From Halomonas korlensis (GTDB taxonomy: Bacteria > Pseudomonadota > Gammaproteobacteria > Pseudomonadales > Halomonadaceae): 64,000 nt of DNA. The notes under the pieces are model-generated. The model made no database searches, was not told the origin of the DNA, and saw only the letters and a program-made list of their open reading frames with translations. The stretch covers positions 124,001 to 188,000 of the forward strand of contig NZ_FPBP01000006.1 of the NCBI RefSeq assembly GCF_900116705.1, read 5' to 3'. This document shows, piece by piece, positions 23,212 through 33,353 of this stretch (positions within the stretch are counted from its first letter, which is position 1; every line of letters begins with the position of its first letter). Position numbers and translations under genes: made by a program.

Positions 23212-26085
23212 TCAGGATGAGAAACCCTTACCCAGCGCTTCGGCTAATCGGAACGGACGTCCAAGGTGAAAGCCCTGCCCGTATGTGATGCCATAAGACT
23301 CAAGCATGGGCAATAACGCTTCCTGGTCAACGAACTCGGCGATGGCCTGCTTACCGAAACCGGCGGCGATATCGGCAATCGCCTTGACGATGACTCGGCT
23401 ATCGGCACTGACGGGTAGGCTACGAATAAAACTGCCATCGATCTTGATGAAATCCACCGGGAGCTGTCCCAGGTAGTGAAAGCTGCTGAAGCCGACACCG
23501 AAATCGTCCAGCGCCGTTCGACAACCTAGATCACGCATGGCGAGCAGTACGCCACGAGCGGTAGAGAAATCGGTGACGGCTGCGGTCTCGGTAACTTCGA
23601 GAATCAGAGAGTTGGGGTCGGCGCCGCTGCTCAACAGCTCGTCGGCCAAGAACTGCTTGAGCCCCACGTCATGCAACGACTGACCTGAAAGATTGACGGC
23701 GAGGCTGATGCCCTTTTCCTGCAGCTGGCGCAAGGCCTGAAGGCTGTGGCGCAGCACCCAGCGGTCGATCTGGACGATCTGACCGCTCCGCTCGGCCTGC
23801 GGAATGAAACTCCCGGGCGATATGAGACTGCCGTCAGCATCACGCATGCGCAGCAGCACCTCGTAATGACGGACCTCGCGATTTTCAAGGCGAACGATGG
23901 GCTGCACCATCAATTCGAAGGCATCTTCTTCCAGCGCCTGGCGCACCCGTTCAATCCAGTACACACGATCCTGCAGCTCGTCCTTGGCATCTTCCAGGGC
24001 CGACAGCAGATGCCAGCGCTGGATGCCGCTGTCCTTGGCCTTGTACATGGCCACATCGGCACTGGCCATCAGATCGGCAGGCGTATCGCCGTGGGCAGGA
24101 AACATCGCAATGCCAGTGCTGGCGTTGGCTCGGTGACGCCTGCCGCCGGTATCAAAGCTGAGGTTATCCAATAGGTGAGTGATTTGCTGCGCGACGCGAA
24201 TTGCCCTGGCCTCGTTGGCGCCGACCAACAAGAGCGCGAATTCATCACCACCGAGCCTGGCGATCACACCACGGTGGCCCAGCGCCTCGAAGAGCGTATC
24301 CGCGACCTGGCGCAACAGGCGGTCGCCGGCGTGATGGCCGCTGAGTTCGTTGACATCCTTGAACTGGTCGAGGTCAAGCAGCAGCACAGCGCCCTTGTGG
24401 CCTTCCTGCAGTGCGACGGCCAGGGCGTCCTGAAAGAAGCGACGGTTGTACAGCTCGGTGAGCGGGTCGCGCTCAGCCAGCCAGGTCAGGCGTGCCTCGG
24501 CCGCCTTGCGATCGGTAATGTCGAGACCCACCGATATCCTCACGGCCAATCCTTTCTGACTGGCCGGCAGCGGCGCGTGGTACCAGATAATGGTTCGCTG
24601 CCGGCCATCGGCGGTCATCAGGGGCTGTTCTTCCTGCAGAGAGGCTTTGGCGGGGACAACCGGAGAGGAGGGGGCGTTAGAGAAAACGTCGTCGAACAGA
24701 CGCCCGACCAGTCGCGTCTCTTCGGTTGCCATGACCGACAGCGCATAGTCATTGACCAGGCCGATGCGCCCCTGTTTATCCTGGGTGACGATGAATACCC
24801 GCGCGGTATCGAGGAGGCTGCCAACAAAGTCTCGCTCCCGGGCAAGCTCCTCGACGCGCTCGGCCAGTTGGACGCCGCGGGCACTGATTTCGTCCTCCAG
24901 GGCTTCCAACTGGTCAGAGAGTTCCAGCGTAGTGCCTTCCAGCACATCGATCTCGTCGGGAAATCGGCTGTGCGGGCGGGGTATGCTGGCGCGCGCCTGG
25001 GTAAAACCACCGCGGGCCAGTTCCGGCAGTATATCGGCCAGCCGGCGCAGACGTGCCATTGGGCTCAAGAGGATAGCCAATAACAATAGTTCAGCAGCTA
25101 ACCAGCCACCCAGGCCAGCCAGCATCAAGGTGCGGGTATCCTGCTGGATGGCGTTGAGCTGAGATGTAATATCAGCGATGAGCAACAGATAGCCCGTGCT
25201 GCGTTGGTCCGTATCATCTTCCATGCGCACGGCGGAGAGTTCGATATTCCGATCGCCTCGACTGAACTGCTGGGGCTGTCGTTCCAGATCGCTGACAGAA
25301 AGCTGTTCCGCTGCGCGGTGCAGCAGGGGCAGATTGTCTTCCTGGCGCGTCAAGGCGAGCAATCGACCATTCCATGCGGGCAAATAACGGTCTTCCGGCA
25401 GTGACTGAACGGCGACGCTGCTGCTGACCAACAGGCCGACATCGTTGTCGGATACCTGTTGAATTTGACGCGTCACGTCGGCCAGGGAGCGAGACAGCAT
25501 GACGGTGCCGACACTTTCCCCGTCCACCAGCACCGGGACAGTAGCGTACTGACGGCAAGTCGTTGAGCAGCGCAGGGCGGAAAGCGGGGCTTCGGCCTCC
25601 ATCACCTGGTCGACCCACGACTGGATGAGAAGGCTGTTATCGGCATAATGTTCCCCCCACTCGGCCAACGGTTCCCCAAGCTCGCTGAAGATCATGGCCT
25701 CGTCGATTCCCACCTCGAGCTGCAAGGTTGGCCACTGTGAGGAAAGCGCCTCGAAAATACCCTCCTGTGCGCCGTCCTCGATTGCAGGGCCGAGACGCGA
25801 CGACGCGGCTGTCAGGGCTGCCAGCTGTTGCAGGCTGGCTTGCGAGCGGTTCAGTGCCAGCCGTATCTCCCTGACCTGGCGCAGATAATGGTCATCACGG
25901 CTCTCCTGAAACTGGCGCGTCAGGTTGGCATGGCCGAGCCAGGTGAACAGCACCACCAAACCCAACAGCAACAGGCTGCTCAGGGCGATCACTCGCCAGG
26001 TCAGGCTGAAGCGGTGGCGCCGACGCCGGTTAAAGGGGGGATGAACGTGCATGCAAGCGAGTTCCGGCCGATGTGCGGATGTCAC
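23212..26085 (-). CDS. Membrane-bound GGDEF-EAL protein with PAS domain (c-di-GMP turnover)
   Basis: 957 residues. Order: membrane segment near residues 30-50, periplasmic sensor region, second membrane segment near 315-335, coiled coil, PAS-like domain (about 415-530), GGDEF (intact GGDEF motif near residue 611) and EAL. The EAL signature reads EVL; its other key sites are kept: NLSGQSL, LEVTET, LDDFGVGFSS, IKIDGSFI and the terminal YGQGFHLGRP. Both synthase and phosphodiesterase activity are possible. GTG at 26085 has no clear ribosome site; ATG at 26052 is an alternative. Third gene of an operon, 12 bp after the porin. Confidence 0.92.
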   Translation of the reverse strand: MTSAHRPELACMHVHPPFNRRRRHRFSLTWRVIALSSLLLLGLVVLFTWLGHANLTRQFQESRDDHYLRQVREIRLALNRSQASLQQLAALTAASSRLGPAIEDGAQEGIFEALSSQWPTLQLEVGIDEAMIFSELGEPLAEWGEHYADNSLLIQSWVDQVMEAEAPLSALRCSTTCRQYATVPVLVDGESVGTVMLSRSLADVTRQIQQVSDNDVGLLVSSSVAVQSLPEDRYLPAWNGRLLALTRQEDNLPLLHRAAEQLSVSDLERQPQQFSRGDRNIELSAVRMEDDTDQRSTGYLLLIADITSQLNAIQQDTRTLMLAGLGGWLAAELLLLAILLSPMARLRRLADILPELARGGFTQARASIPRPHSRFPDEIDVLEGTTLELSDQLEALEDEISARGVQLAERVEELARERDFVGSLLDTARVFIVTQDKQGRIGLVNDYALSVMATEETRLVGRLFDDVFSNAPSSPVVPAKASLQEEQPLMTADGRQRTIIWYHAPLPASQKGLAVRISVGLDITDRKAAEARLTWLAERDPLTELYNRRFFQDALAVALQEGHKGAVLLLDLDQFKDVNELSGHHAGDRLLRQVADTLFEALGHRGVIARLGGDEFALLLVGANEARAIRVAQQITHLLDNLSFDTGGRRHRANASTGIAMFPAHGDTPADLMASADVAMYKAKDSGIQRWHLLSALEDAKDELQDRVYWIERVRQALEEDAFELMVQPIVRLENREVRHYEVLLRMRDADGSLISPGSFIPQAERSGQIVQIDRWVLRHSLQALRQLQEKGISLAVNLSGQSLHDVGLKQFLADELLSSGADPNSLILEVTETAAVTDFSTARGVLLAMRDLGCRTALDDFGVGFSSFHYLGQLPVDFIKIDGSFIRSLPVSADSRVIVKAIADIAAGFGKQAIAEFVDQEALLPMLESYGITYGQGFHLGRPFRLAEALGKGFSS

Positions 26086-26097
26086 GAAAGTGAGTTG

Positions 26098-27318
26098 TCA
26101 GAAGCGCAGCGAGAGCTGGAAGAGCAGCATGTTCCAGCGTCGGCGAGTCGCTGATGAGTCGGGATTATCCTGAAGAGGAAGCCAACCAGTGCCATCGACA
26201 TGATGGTATTCTGCGGCCAGCATGACGCTGGGGTTGAGGTTCCATTGTAGCCCGAGGGTGATGTCCTGGGCATATTGTGAATGGGCTGGTCCTGCGCCGC
26301 TCGCTTCATAGGCCTTGCCTGAACGATCATCACGATTGCTGATCAAGCTGTCGTAGCGGATGAGCCACTGCCAGTCGTCCAGGAAGCGGCGATTATACTG
26401 CAGGTACCAGCTTTCTCCGGTGACATCGAAATTGACCTTTGGATTGTCGAATTCCTTAAGTCCCGAGTTGCGCAGGGCGTATTCGCCGGTCAGGCTCCAT
26501 TTTTCGGCATTGTATTGAAGGGAAAATACCCAGGGCTTGAAGAAGAAATCGCCGTTGCTGAATGCGGGGGTATCGGAATCGAACCGGGCGTTGGCATCGG
26601 CCGCGCTAATGGCCGCCACGATACGCCCTCCATCATGTTCATAGCGAAGCTGGCCGATCAGTGAGTTCTTCGGGTCCAGCGAGCCGGGAGTGGTATCCAG
26701 GCGCAGTGTGCTTCTCAGGTCATCCCCGGCTTGCGGCTCGCCAACGCCCAGTTGCCCTCTGAGCACCCCCTTGGGAAGCCGTTCCTCCATGTACAGGGCA
26801 AGGCCGTCCCCGGTGAGTGCCAGCGAGCGCGTCCTGTCGAAATAAATCGACTGAGGCAACAGGATGCTGGGACGGGTAAATGCCACATCACGGGTCTGGT
26901 TATAAAAGCCGAACGGGTTCTTTACGCGGCCGATTTGCACGCCAAGGGTGCGATGCTGGTTCGAGAGCATCTGGTAGTCGACAATGCCGTAGTCGAGCTT
27001 GGGGCGAGCATCGGAACCGTCGCTCCCCGCGCGCCGACTCAATACCTGGGCGGCGATCAGCACATTCTGATGGGGACGCAGCGATGCGTTGGCACCGATC
27101 TCCGTGTACTTGAAACTGCCGTCATCGCTGCTGCTGGGGCCGAAGAAGTCATTATGATCGGTGATCACCAGCGCCTGGCTGAGAAAGCCATGCAATTGGA
27201 GGGTGTCGAGAACGGTTTCTTCGCCATGTGAGTCGCTACCCACACCTGCCAGCAAGACACCGGCCAGCAAGGCGGAAATCTTCACGTCATTCCATCGAAA
27301 TAACTTGGATACGATCAT
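26098..27318 (-). CDS. Outer-membrane porin-like beta-barrel protein
   Basis: 406 residues. A signal peptide (SALLAGVLLAGVGSDSHGEE region) is followed by alternating aromatic beta strands and a C-terminal phenylalanine (FQLSLRF), as required for outer-membrane assembly. No TonB box or plug is seen. An AAGGGAG site 7 bp before the ATG at 27318 supports this start, which lies 32 bp inside the preceding gene, so translation is probably coupled. A GTG at 27285 would also give a signal peptide. Specificity unknown. Confidence 0.8.
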   Translation of the reverse strand: MIVSKLFRWNDVKISALLAGVLLAGVGSDSHGEETVLDTLQLHGFLSQALVITDHNDFFGPSSSDDGSFKYTEIGANASLRPHQNVLIAAQVLSRRAGSDGSDARPKLDYGIVDYQMLSNQHRTLGVQIGRVKNPFGFYNQTRDVAFTRPSILLPQSIYFDRTRSLALTGDGLALYMEERLPKGVLRGQLGVGEPQAGDDLRSTLRLDTTPGSLDPKNSLIGQLRYEHDGGRIVAAISAADANARFDSDTPAFSNGDFFFKPWVFSLQYNAEKWSLTGEYALRNSGLKEFDNPKVNFDVTGESWYLQYNRRFLDDWQWLIRYDSLISNRDDRSGKAYEASGAGPAHSQYAQDITLGLQWNLNPSVMLAAEYHHVDGTGWLPLQDNPDSSATRRRWNMLLFQLSLRF

Positions 27319-27709
27319 CCAGGTACTCCCTTTCTAGATAACCCAGCGCACCTGGGGTAGTCGCGATCCGCTCCTGCATTTCCGCCTGGGTAGCGACGCG
27401 ATTGGGCGCCTGACCGGTGCCCGAGAACACCATGCGATCCCAGGCCAGCTGTAGCTGGTGGGGGTAGACGGTCAAGTTCTCCTTGGCGAAACGGGCATGG
27501 ACCGGGTGGTCATTGGCAAGCACATAAACGCGTGCGGCCTGGCCATCCGGCCAGGTGCGTTGACGCATGGCGAATATGGCCCGGGCGGTGTCACGATTCA
27601 ATTGCTGCGTGCTGACGTCTGCATGGGCAACGAGAAATACGGGCTCGCCGGCTATTGCCGGCGTCCCTGTCAGCATGAATAGGGCAAGCAGGCTCGTCAG
27701 CCATGCCAT
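27287..27709 (-). CDS. Small PstS-like periplasmic protein
   Basis: 140 residues with a cleavable signal peptide ending in TPAIAG. The rest corresponds to a shortened phosphate-binding-type (PstS-like) domain: AIFAMRQRTWPDG, ERIATTPGALGYLER. Such short PstS-like proteins often sit with an outer-membrane protein and a c-di-GMP enzyme, as here, and are thought to have sensory rather than transport roles (inference). First gene of the three-gene operon. Confidence 0.78.
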   Translation of the reverse strand: MAWLTSLLALFMLTGTPAIAGEPVFLVAHADVSTQQLNRDTARAIFAMRQRTWPDGQAARVYVLANDHPVHARFAKENLTVYPHQLQLAWDRMVFSGTGQAPNRVATQAEMQERIATTPGALGYLEREYLDDRIQVISME

Positions 27710-28130
27710 GAGCCAAGCTCCCTGCCTGCCAAGGTACAGCGATCAACCGCTGCGTGAGCCGCGATGGCCACAACAAGCGAATGCTTCGCAAGAGAAGGGT
27801 TCGAGTGCAGCTTCAGCAATGCCAGAAAGGCTTTCCCGGGATAATGCGGGCCAGAGGGCATGCATAAGGCGATGAGCTCTCGCACACGAAGTGTGGATGA
27901 GTCGATGACGCTGTCTCCCTGCGATCCATGGCGCGATTATTAGCGGCGATCAATGCTGCTTGGAATTCTTCGTTAGATCATTTTGTTACGGTAAAGGCAT
28001 TACAGCATTGCACCATAACCCCATATGGCTAGTCACGTGAAGTCATGCTTTGAGAATGAGATTCAGCGCGCCGACGCCTGAGTCCGCCAACCCTGATTGC
28101 CGGACACAGGCGTGATTACCCGAGAAATCA
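27710..28130. other. Intergenic stretch with a hairpin beyond nhaD
   Basis: No convincing gene. Bases 27945-28030 are AT-rich and probably hold the promoter of the minus-strand PstS-like operon. At 28074-28113, 18 bp beyond the nhaD stop, lies a 13-bp imperfect inverted repeat (ACGCCTGAGTCCG against CGGACACAGGCGT, one mismatch, 14-nt loop). It has no U-tract, so it may stabilise the nhaD transcript end rather than terminate it by itself. Confidence 0.5.
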
Positions 28131-29615
28131 TCAGCCGAAAACGGTAAAGCTCTCGGCATTCAGCCACAGGTGGGTGGCGACACTGGCGATATAGCCCAGG
28201 GCGATTACTGGCGCCCAGCGCAGGTGGCCCATGAAGGTATAGCTGCCGCGAGCCTGGCCCATCAGCGCTACGCCGGCCGCCGAGCCGATCGACAGCAGGC
28301 TGCCGCCGACGCCGGCGGTCAGGGTGATCAGCAGCCAATGACCATGCGACATGTCCGGCTCCATGGTCAGCACGGCGAACATCACCGGAATGTTGTCGAT
28401 GACCGCAGAAATCAGTCCCAGGACGATATTGGCCCAGGTAGCGTTCCAGCCGGTGTAGAGCGCTTCCGACAACAGGCCGAGATAGCCCATGAAGCCGAGC
28501 CCCCCGACACACATCACCACGCCATAGAAGAACAACAGGGTGTCCCACTCGGCGCGGGCCACGCGGTTGAACACATCAAAGGGCACCACGCTGCCCAGGC
28601 TTTCAAGCTTCTTCCAGTCGCCGCGCTGGCTGTAGCGGGTGCGCTTCTTCTCCAGCGAGCGGGGCAGGGTGCGGCGCAGGTAGAAGCCAAAGAACTGCAG
28701 GTAGCCAAGGCCGGTCATCATGCCCAGCACCGGCGGCAGATGAAGCAGGGTATGGCAGGCCACGGCGGTGGCCACGGTGAGCAGGAAGAGCAGAATGATG
28801 CGCCGAGCACCCCGCTTGAGCCAGACATCCTCCTCGAGGCTGTCGGGTTTGCGGTTCTTGATGAAGAAGCTCATCACCACAGCAGGGATCACGAAGTTGA
28901 CCAGCGAGGGCACCAGCAGGGCGAAGAACTCCTGAAACTCGATGAGACCGGCCTGCCAGACCATGAGGGTGGTGATGTCGCCGAAAGGGCTGAACGCCCC
29001 CCCGGCGTTGGCTGCCACCACGATATTGATGCAGCAGAGGTTGATGAAGCGTTTGTCACCCTCGGCGACCTTGGTGACCACCGCGCACATCAGCAGCGCC
29101 GTGGTCAGGTTGTCGGCAATCGGCGAGATGCAGAAGGCCAGCACGCCGGTGATCCAGAACAGCGCGCGGTAGCTGAAGCCCTTGCGCACCAGCCACGAGC
29201 GCAGGGCATCGAAGACCCGGCGCTCTTCCATGGCGTTGATGTAGGTCATGGCCACCAGCAGGAAGAGCATCAGTTCGGTGAATTCCAGCAGCGTCTGGCG
29301 GAAGGCGTGCTCGGAGTCCGCGGACATGCCGTTCTGCACGTAGACCCAGCCGATCAGTCCCCAGATGATGCCCGCCGCGATCAGTACCGGCTTGGACTTG
29401 CGCATATGGATCTTTTCTTCGGCCATCACCAGCGCGTAGGCAAGCACGAAGATGGCCACGGCCACATACCCGACCAGCGAGCCGGTCAGATTGAGCTCAC
29501 CGGTCACCGCGAAGGCGGCGGGGCTGATGAGTATGGCCAGAATGGCAGGCACGAGGAGACGCAGCCACCGGGCAGATTGCCAGGGCCGTGAGGGGAGACA
29601 GCGGGTTGTCAGCAT
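28131..29615 (-). CDS. nhaD: NhaD-type sodium/proton antiporter
   Basis: 494 residues with about 12 membrane segments. The conserved core phrases of NhaD/arsenite-permease-superfamily antiporters are present: SPIADNLTTALLMC, NIVVAANAGGAFSPFGDITT, VIDNIPVMFAVL and SIGSAAGVALMGQARG. NhaD expels sodium (and lithium) in exchange for protons and is characteristic of halophilic gammaproteobacteria. Single-gene unit. Confidence 0.94.
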   Translation of the reverse strand: MLTTRCLPSRPWQSARWLRLLVPAILAILISPAAFAVTGELNLTGSLVGYVAVAIFVLAYALVMAEEKIHMRKSKPVLIAAGIIWGLIGWVYVQNGMSADSEHAFRQTLLEFTELMLFLLVAMTYINAMEERRVFDALRSWLVRKGFSYRALFWITGVLAFCISPIADNLTTALLMCAVVTKVAEGDKRFINLCCINIVVAANAGGAFSPFGDITTLMVWQAGLIEFQEFFALLVPSLVNFVIPAVVMSFFIKNRKPDSLEEDVWLKRGARRIILLFLLTVATAVACHTLLHLPPVLGMMTGLGYLQFFGFYLRRTLPRSLEKKRTRYSQRGDWKKLESLGSVVPFDVFNRVARAEWDTLLFFYGVVMCVGGLGFMGYLGLLSEALYTGWNATWANIVLGLISAVIDNIPVMFAVLTMEPDMSHGHWLLITLTAGVGGSLLSIGSAAGVALMGQARGSYTFMGHLRWAPVIALGYIASVATHLWLNAESFTVFG

Positions 29616-29761
29616 GACTGAATTGTCCCGAAAAGAAGGCGGAGGAAAGGGTGAGAAAGTCGCGCAAACTTTAGCATGAAATGTTGCATTGCAGTATGCG
29701 CGCGGTGCAATTTCTCGTTATCTCCGCCTTGGGGCGTTCACTGTCGGCGGCCTTTGCTCGG

Positions 29762-32700
29762 TCAGGGTCGGGTCTCCAGTGCATCCTGCCACTGGCTTGG
29801 GGCTAGGTCTTTCAGCCCCGCTGCCTTACCGGGGCGGTTTGCCTCGAACCATTGTCTTGGCTTCAACAAGCGAACTTGCGGGTCGCCATCGTCGAGTGCC
29901 ACGCCCGCGGCCAGAACACCCAGGCGCGCATAGAGCGAGCCGTTCATTGTCTCGTCCTGGAAAAGAAGGTTGGCGAGCATTTCCAGCGCGCCACCGGTCA
30001 GGCGGGCATCGCGCAGCTCGAGCGTGTGATCGTCGAGGAGCAGGTCGGCGGCACCGCGCAGGTCCTTGACGGTCAGCTGGCGGCCCAGCCACGCCCACTC
30101 CCGGGCGCGTGCCAGGAACAGCCTAACCAGCAGGCCGCTGTCGCGCATGGCCATGTCGAGCCGGGCCTCCAGCTTGAGCGGGCGCGTCCACACCAGGCGA
30201 CCCTCTGCCAGGGTCAGGCGTGCCCACCAGCCGGCCTCCTGGGTGTCGGTATCGCGGCGCTGGACATTGTCGAGGCGCAATTGGGATCCGGAGGCATCGA
30301 AACGGCGATCGTTGAGGTTGCCATCGCGAAGGCGCGCCTCGAGGCGTAGATCGCCGGACAGATGTTGATCGCCCAAACGTAGCCCGGCCGCGAAGGCCTG
30401 CAGCGTGACATCCCCATGCGCCCGCTCTCCTTCCAGGCGCAGGTCCACATCCAGGCTGGCCCGGCCTTCCAGCAGCTCGAGGCCCGCATCATCGGGCAGG
30501 TAGGTGTTATAGCGCGACAGGTCCGCCACCTCGGCAATGGGCAGGCGAATCCGGGTCGTGAAATGGTTCAGCGACCGGGCCTCGTCGTCGAGGCCGAAAC
30601 GCGAGGTGCGTGTCTCGAGGCGGAAGTGACGACCGGTCAGGTGGGCGGCTTGCTCATCATCGTGACGCAGCACGAAGTGCGGCAGCGTGAGGGTCAGCCG
30701 GGCGCCGGGTGCTCGCGCCTCGCCGTCGATGACCGCCTCCAGGGTCCCTCGCCCGAGTGCGGTAGCATCCATGAAGCCCACTGCGAGATCATCGGCCTCG
30801 ACCCACAGCGAGCTGTCCGGCAACAGACGGTCGTCGCCAAGACGCATATCGGAGCGAAAGCGGCCGCTGCCCTGCAGGGTCAGGCCATGCACCTCGGGCA
30901 GGAACGCGTTAAGACCGCCGAGGTTGGCGACGACGCCCTCGAGTTCCAGCTGGCCGTCGAGTCCGGACGTGGGAGCCGTCTGGCCCGGTACTGCCAGCGG
31001 GCCGAACTGGGCGCGCCGGGCGATGACCAGGGTGCGCAGGCGCTCTTCACCATCTCTGCCGGCCCCGGCGGTCTGCATGTCGAGCCGCGACCCGGAGAGG
31101 TCGAGTTGGCTGCCGTCGAGCCGAGCCTCGCGGATCGTCAGGTCGAGGTCCAGTTCGCTGACCAGCGATTCATCGAGGAGCTGTATCGCGATACGCCGGC
31201 CGGTCAGTGCGAGCCGGCCGCGTAGCCGGCCGGCCTCGATGTCAAGCTGGCCGTCGGTCACTGCCAGCCCCGATTGCAGCGCGATCGGCGCCGCCGGTGG
31301 CAGATAGGCCTGGAGCGCGGCGATGTCGGGCATTTCCGCGTCCTGCCAGGCAAGCGTTAACCGCGGAGAGGCTAACGGCATCGCCAGGTCGACCTCGCGG
31401 CTTTCTGCGATCAGGCTGAACCGGCCCCCTTGCATCAGCCGCTGCGCGTCGGAAAGGCGATCCACGCGTGAATCATCCAGATTGGCTTCGACGCGGGCCT
31501 GCGGGCCTTGCAGGGTATCGAGCCAGGTAGCCGTGAGGCTGCCCTGGCCCCAGGCGGTCAGGTCGAGGACGCTGATACGCAGCGAGTCGGTGTCCACGGC
31601 CAATTGGCTACCCGAGGCGACTTGCCCTCCTGCTATTCGCAGGCTGGCGGCGAGCTCGCCGCCTCCCTCAAGGCGCAGGCCATGGCCTCCCACGGTGTTC
31701 ACCAGAAAATCGTCCAATACACTCAGGTGTCCAATATTGCCGCGCAGGGCGATCCGCCCATCGAGCGCGTGCGGTCCGCTCGTGCCGACCAGAGCAGCCA
31801 GCGGCTCCGTCGTCTCCAGGCGGGCGTCCTCCAGGATGAGCTCGGTAGTCAATGGCTGCCTATCGCCATCGCCACGCGCCGAGACGTGCAATCGAGTGCC
31901 CGTGAGATCCAGGCGTCGGCGCTGCGGGTCCAGCTCCGCCAGCACCAGGCCCAGGGTCAGCTCACCGAGCAGTGATTGGCCCAGCAGTGTCAGGTCAATC
32001 TCGTTACCTGCCAGTTGGAAGTGCCCCTCAAGGATGCCGCCCCGGTAATTGAGCTCGCCTTCCAGGCGCGCGCTGCCGCTTTGCAGCGACAGCGGGCCGC
32101 CCTCGGGCAGGTAGTGAGAGAGCTGGCCGACATTGGCCAGGCGGGCTCCCTGCCACTCGAGGTGGGCGGACTCGAGCCGGCGGGGCGTGTTGGCCAGATC
32201 GGCACCCGGCAGGCGCGCGGACAGCATGAAACGCTCGCTGGTCATGAAGTCGTCGGAGAGCCCGGCCCGCTGCATGGTCATGTCATCGAGGGTCACGGCG
32301 AGCGTCGCCGTCGGCCCGTCATCGCCCGACTCAATCCGACTGGTGATACGCCCGGCACCCATCAGGCGGTGAGCGTCGGGGGTCCCATCGGCGACCGTCC
32401 AGCGTAGCTCGTCGGCCTGCTGGTGGCGGGGCGGCGAGAGCAGCCGCCGTTCATCCAGTTCCACCCGTAGCGACGGCGAATCCATTACCAGTTCGCTGCC
32501 CGGCGCCAGCTCGCCCCGCTCGATCCGCAGGCGACCGCTGAGGTCACCGTGTCCGGCCAGGTCCAGCCAATCGAGGTCGCGCAGATAGGGTTCGAAGACC
32601 TCCCAGGCGTCTGCACTGGCCTCGAACGCCAGGTCGCCACTCACCAAGCGAGCCGCCGCCATGCCCGGCGTCTCGTCAGGATGCAATGAGGCCAGCGTGA

Positions 32701-33241
32701 GGTCAGCATCGAGGCGGATGTCGCTGGCCAGCACGGCGGTGCCGCGCCTTACCCGGGCTTCGTCGAGTTGCAGAACCAGACGCTCGATCGCCAGCTGTCC
32801 CTGTGCCAGGCTCAGCCCCGACAGCTCGGCCCGTCCGCTTCCTTCCAGGCGATAGGCGCCAAGGGCCAGGGAGCGTATCCCCTCGGCACTGACGTCCTCG
32901 ATCACCAGGCGCCCCGTCAACAGCGCCAGGAGCGATACGTCCAGTTCGGCCTGTGCTGCTTCCAGCTGCAAGGGCAGGTCGTCATCATCGCGCTGCAGGC
33001 GCAGCGACTCGATCTCGAGTCGTCCGGGCAGCCAGCTCCAGCCCGACGTCCAGCGGATCGATATGCCGCTGCGCTCGGCCAGCCGGCCCTGCGCCCAGTC
33101 GCTGTTGAGCAGCCAGTTCGCCGCGGCCAGGTAGCCGAGGGTCAGCAGCACCGGCAGGGCGAGCAGCCACGCGAGGGGCCGCCGCCGGGGAAAAGGAGGG
33201 GGGCGATGACGGGACGGTTTGTCAGCGTGCGAGTTCGGCAT
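29762..33241 (-). CDS. Very large AsmA/TamB-like envelope protein with alternating repeats
   Basis: 1159 residues: a cytoplasmic arginine/proline-rich start, one membrane segment (about 22-45), then over 1000 residues of predicted beta strands. I can see two repeat types alternating three times. Type A includes the L-x-G-x-G-x-L/F-x-x-x-L/M-R pattern near residues 217, 518 and 780. Type B starts with YLP (YLPEGGPLSL, YLPPAAPIAL, YLPDDAGLEL) near residues 375, 645 and 912, with a period of about 268 residues. The C-terminus has the AsmA-like LTGGALEMLANLLF. AsmA-like proteins bridge inner and outer membranes and carry phospholipids; this role is inferred. Not a close match to YhdP, TamB or YicH. 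Confidence 0.8.
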   Translation of the reverse strand: MPNSHADKPSRHRPPPFPRRRPLAWLLALPVLLTLGYLAAANWLLNSDWAQGRLAERSGISIRWTSGWSWLPGRLEIESLRLQRDDDDLPLQLEAAQAELDVSLLALLTGRLVIEDVSAEGIRSLALGAYRLEGSGRAELSGLSLAQGQLAIERLVLQLDEARVRRGTAVLASDIRLDADLTLASLHPDETPGMAAARLVSGDLAFEASADAWEVFEPYLRDLDWLDLAGHGDLSGRLRIERGELAPGSELVMDSPSLRVELDERRLLSPPRHQQADELRWTVADGTPDAHRLMGAGRITSRIESGDDGPTATLAVTLDDMTMQRAGLSDDFMTSERFMLSARLPGADLANTPRRLESAHLEWQGARLANVGQLSHYLPEGGPLSLQSGSARLEGELNYRGGILEGHFQLAGNEIDLTLLGQSLLGELTLGLVLAELDPQRRRLDLTGTRLHVSARGDGDRQPLTTELILEDARLETTEPLAALVGTSGPHALDGRIALRGNIGHLSVLDDFLVNTVGGHGLRLEGGGELAASLRIAGGQVASGSQLAVDTDSLRISVLDLTAWGQGSLTATWLDTLQGPQARVEANLDDSRVDRLSDAQRLMQGGRFSLIAESREVDLAMPLASPRLTLAWQDAEMPDIAALQAYLPPAAPIALQSGLAVTDGQLDIEAGRLRGRLALTGRRIAIQLLDESLVSELDLDLTIREARLDGSQLDLSGSRLDMQTAGAGRDGEERLRTLVIARRAQFGPLAVPGQTAPTSGLDGQLELEGVVANLGGLNAFLPEVHGLTLQGSGRFRSDMRLGDDRLLPDSSLWVEADDLAVGFMDATALGRGTLEAVIDGEARAPGARLTLTLPHFVLRHDDEQAAHLTGRHFRLETRTSRFGLDDEARSLNHFTTRIRLPIAEVADLSRYNTYLPDDAGLELLEGRASLDVDLRLEGERAHGDVTLQAFAAGLRLGDQHLSGDLRLEARLRDGNLNDRRFDASGSQLRLDNVQRRDTDTQEAGWWARLTLAEGRLVWTRPLKLEARLDMAMRDSGLLVRLFLARAREWAWLGRQLTVKDLRGAADLLLDDHTLELRDARLTGGALEMLANLLFQDETMNGSLYARLGVLAAGVALDDGDPQVRLLKPRQWFEANRPGKAAGLKDLAPSQWQDALETRP

Positions 33242-33353
33242 GCGATACTCGAAAAGCGAAGTCAGGTCATGGTACAGGCAGGTCGGTCTGCGTTGCCGCG
33301 GGTTTTTATGGCATCATTTGGCCATTCCGGTGATTCAAGGCAGCACCCAACGC

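Noticed and set aside
27697..27885. 62-codon frame upstream of the PstS-like gene
   Set aside because: No ribosome site, no similarity; it overlaps the real gene's start.
28170..29591. 473-codon open frame antisense to nhaD
   Set aside because: Composition (His, Gln, Asp, Gly) typical of a shadow; nhaD on the other strand is unmistakable.
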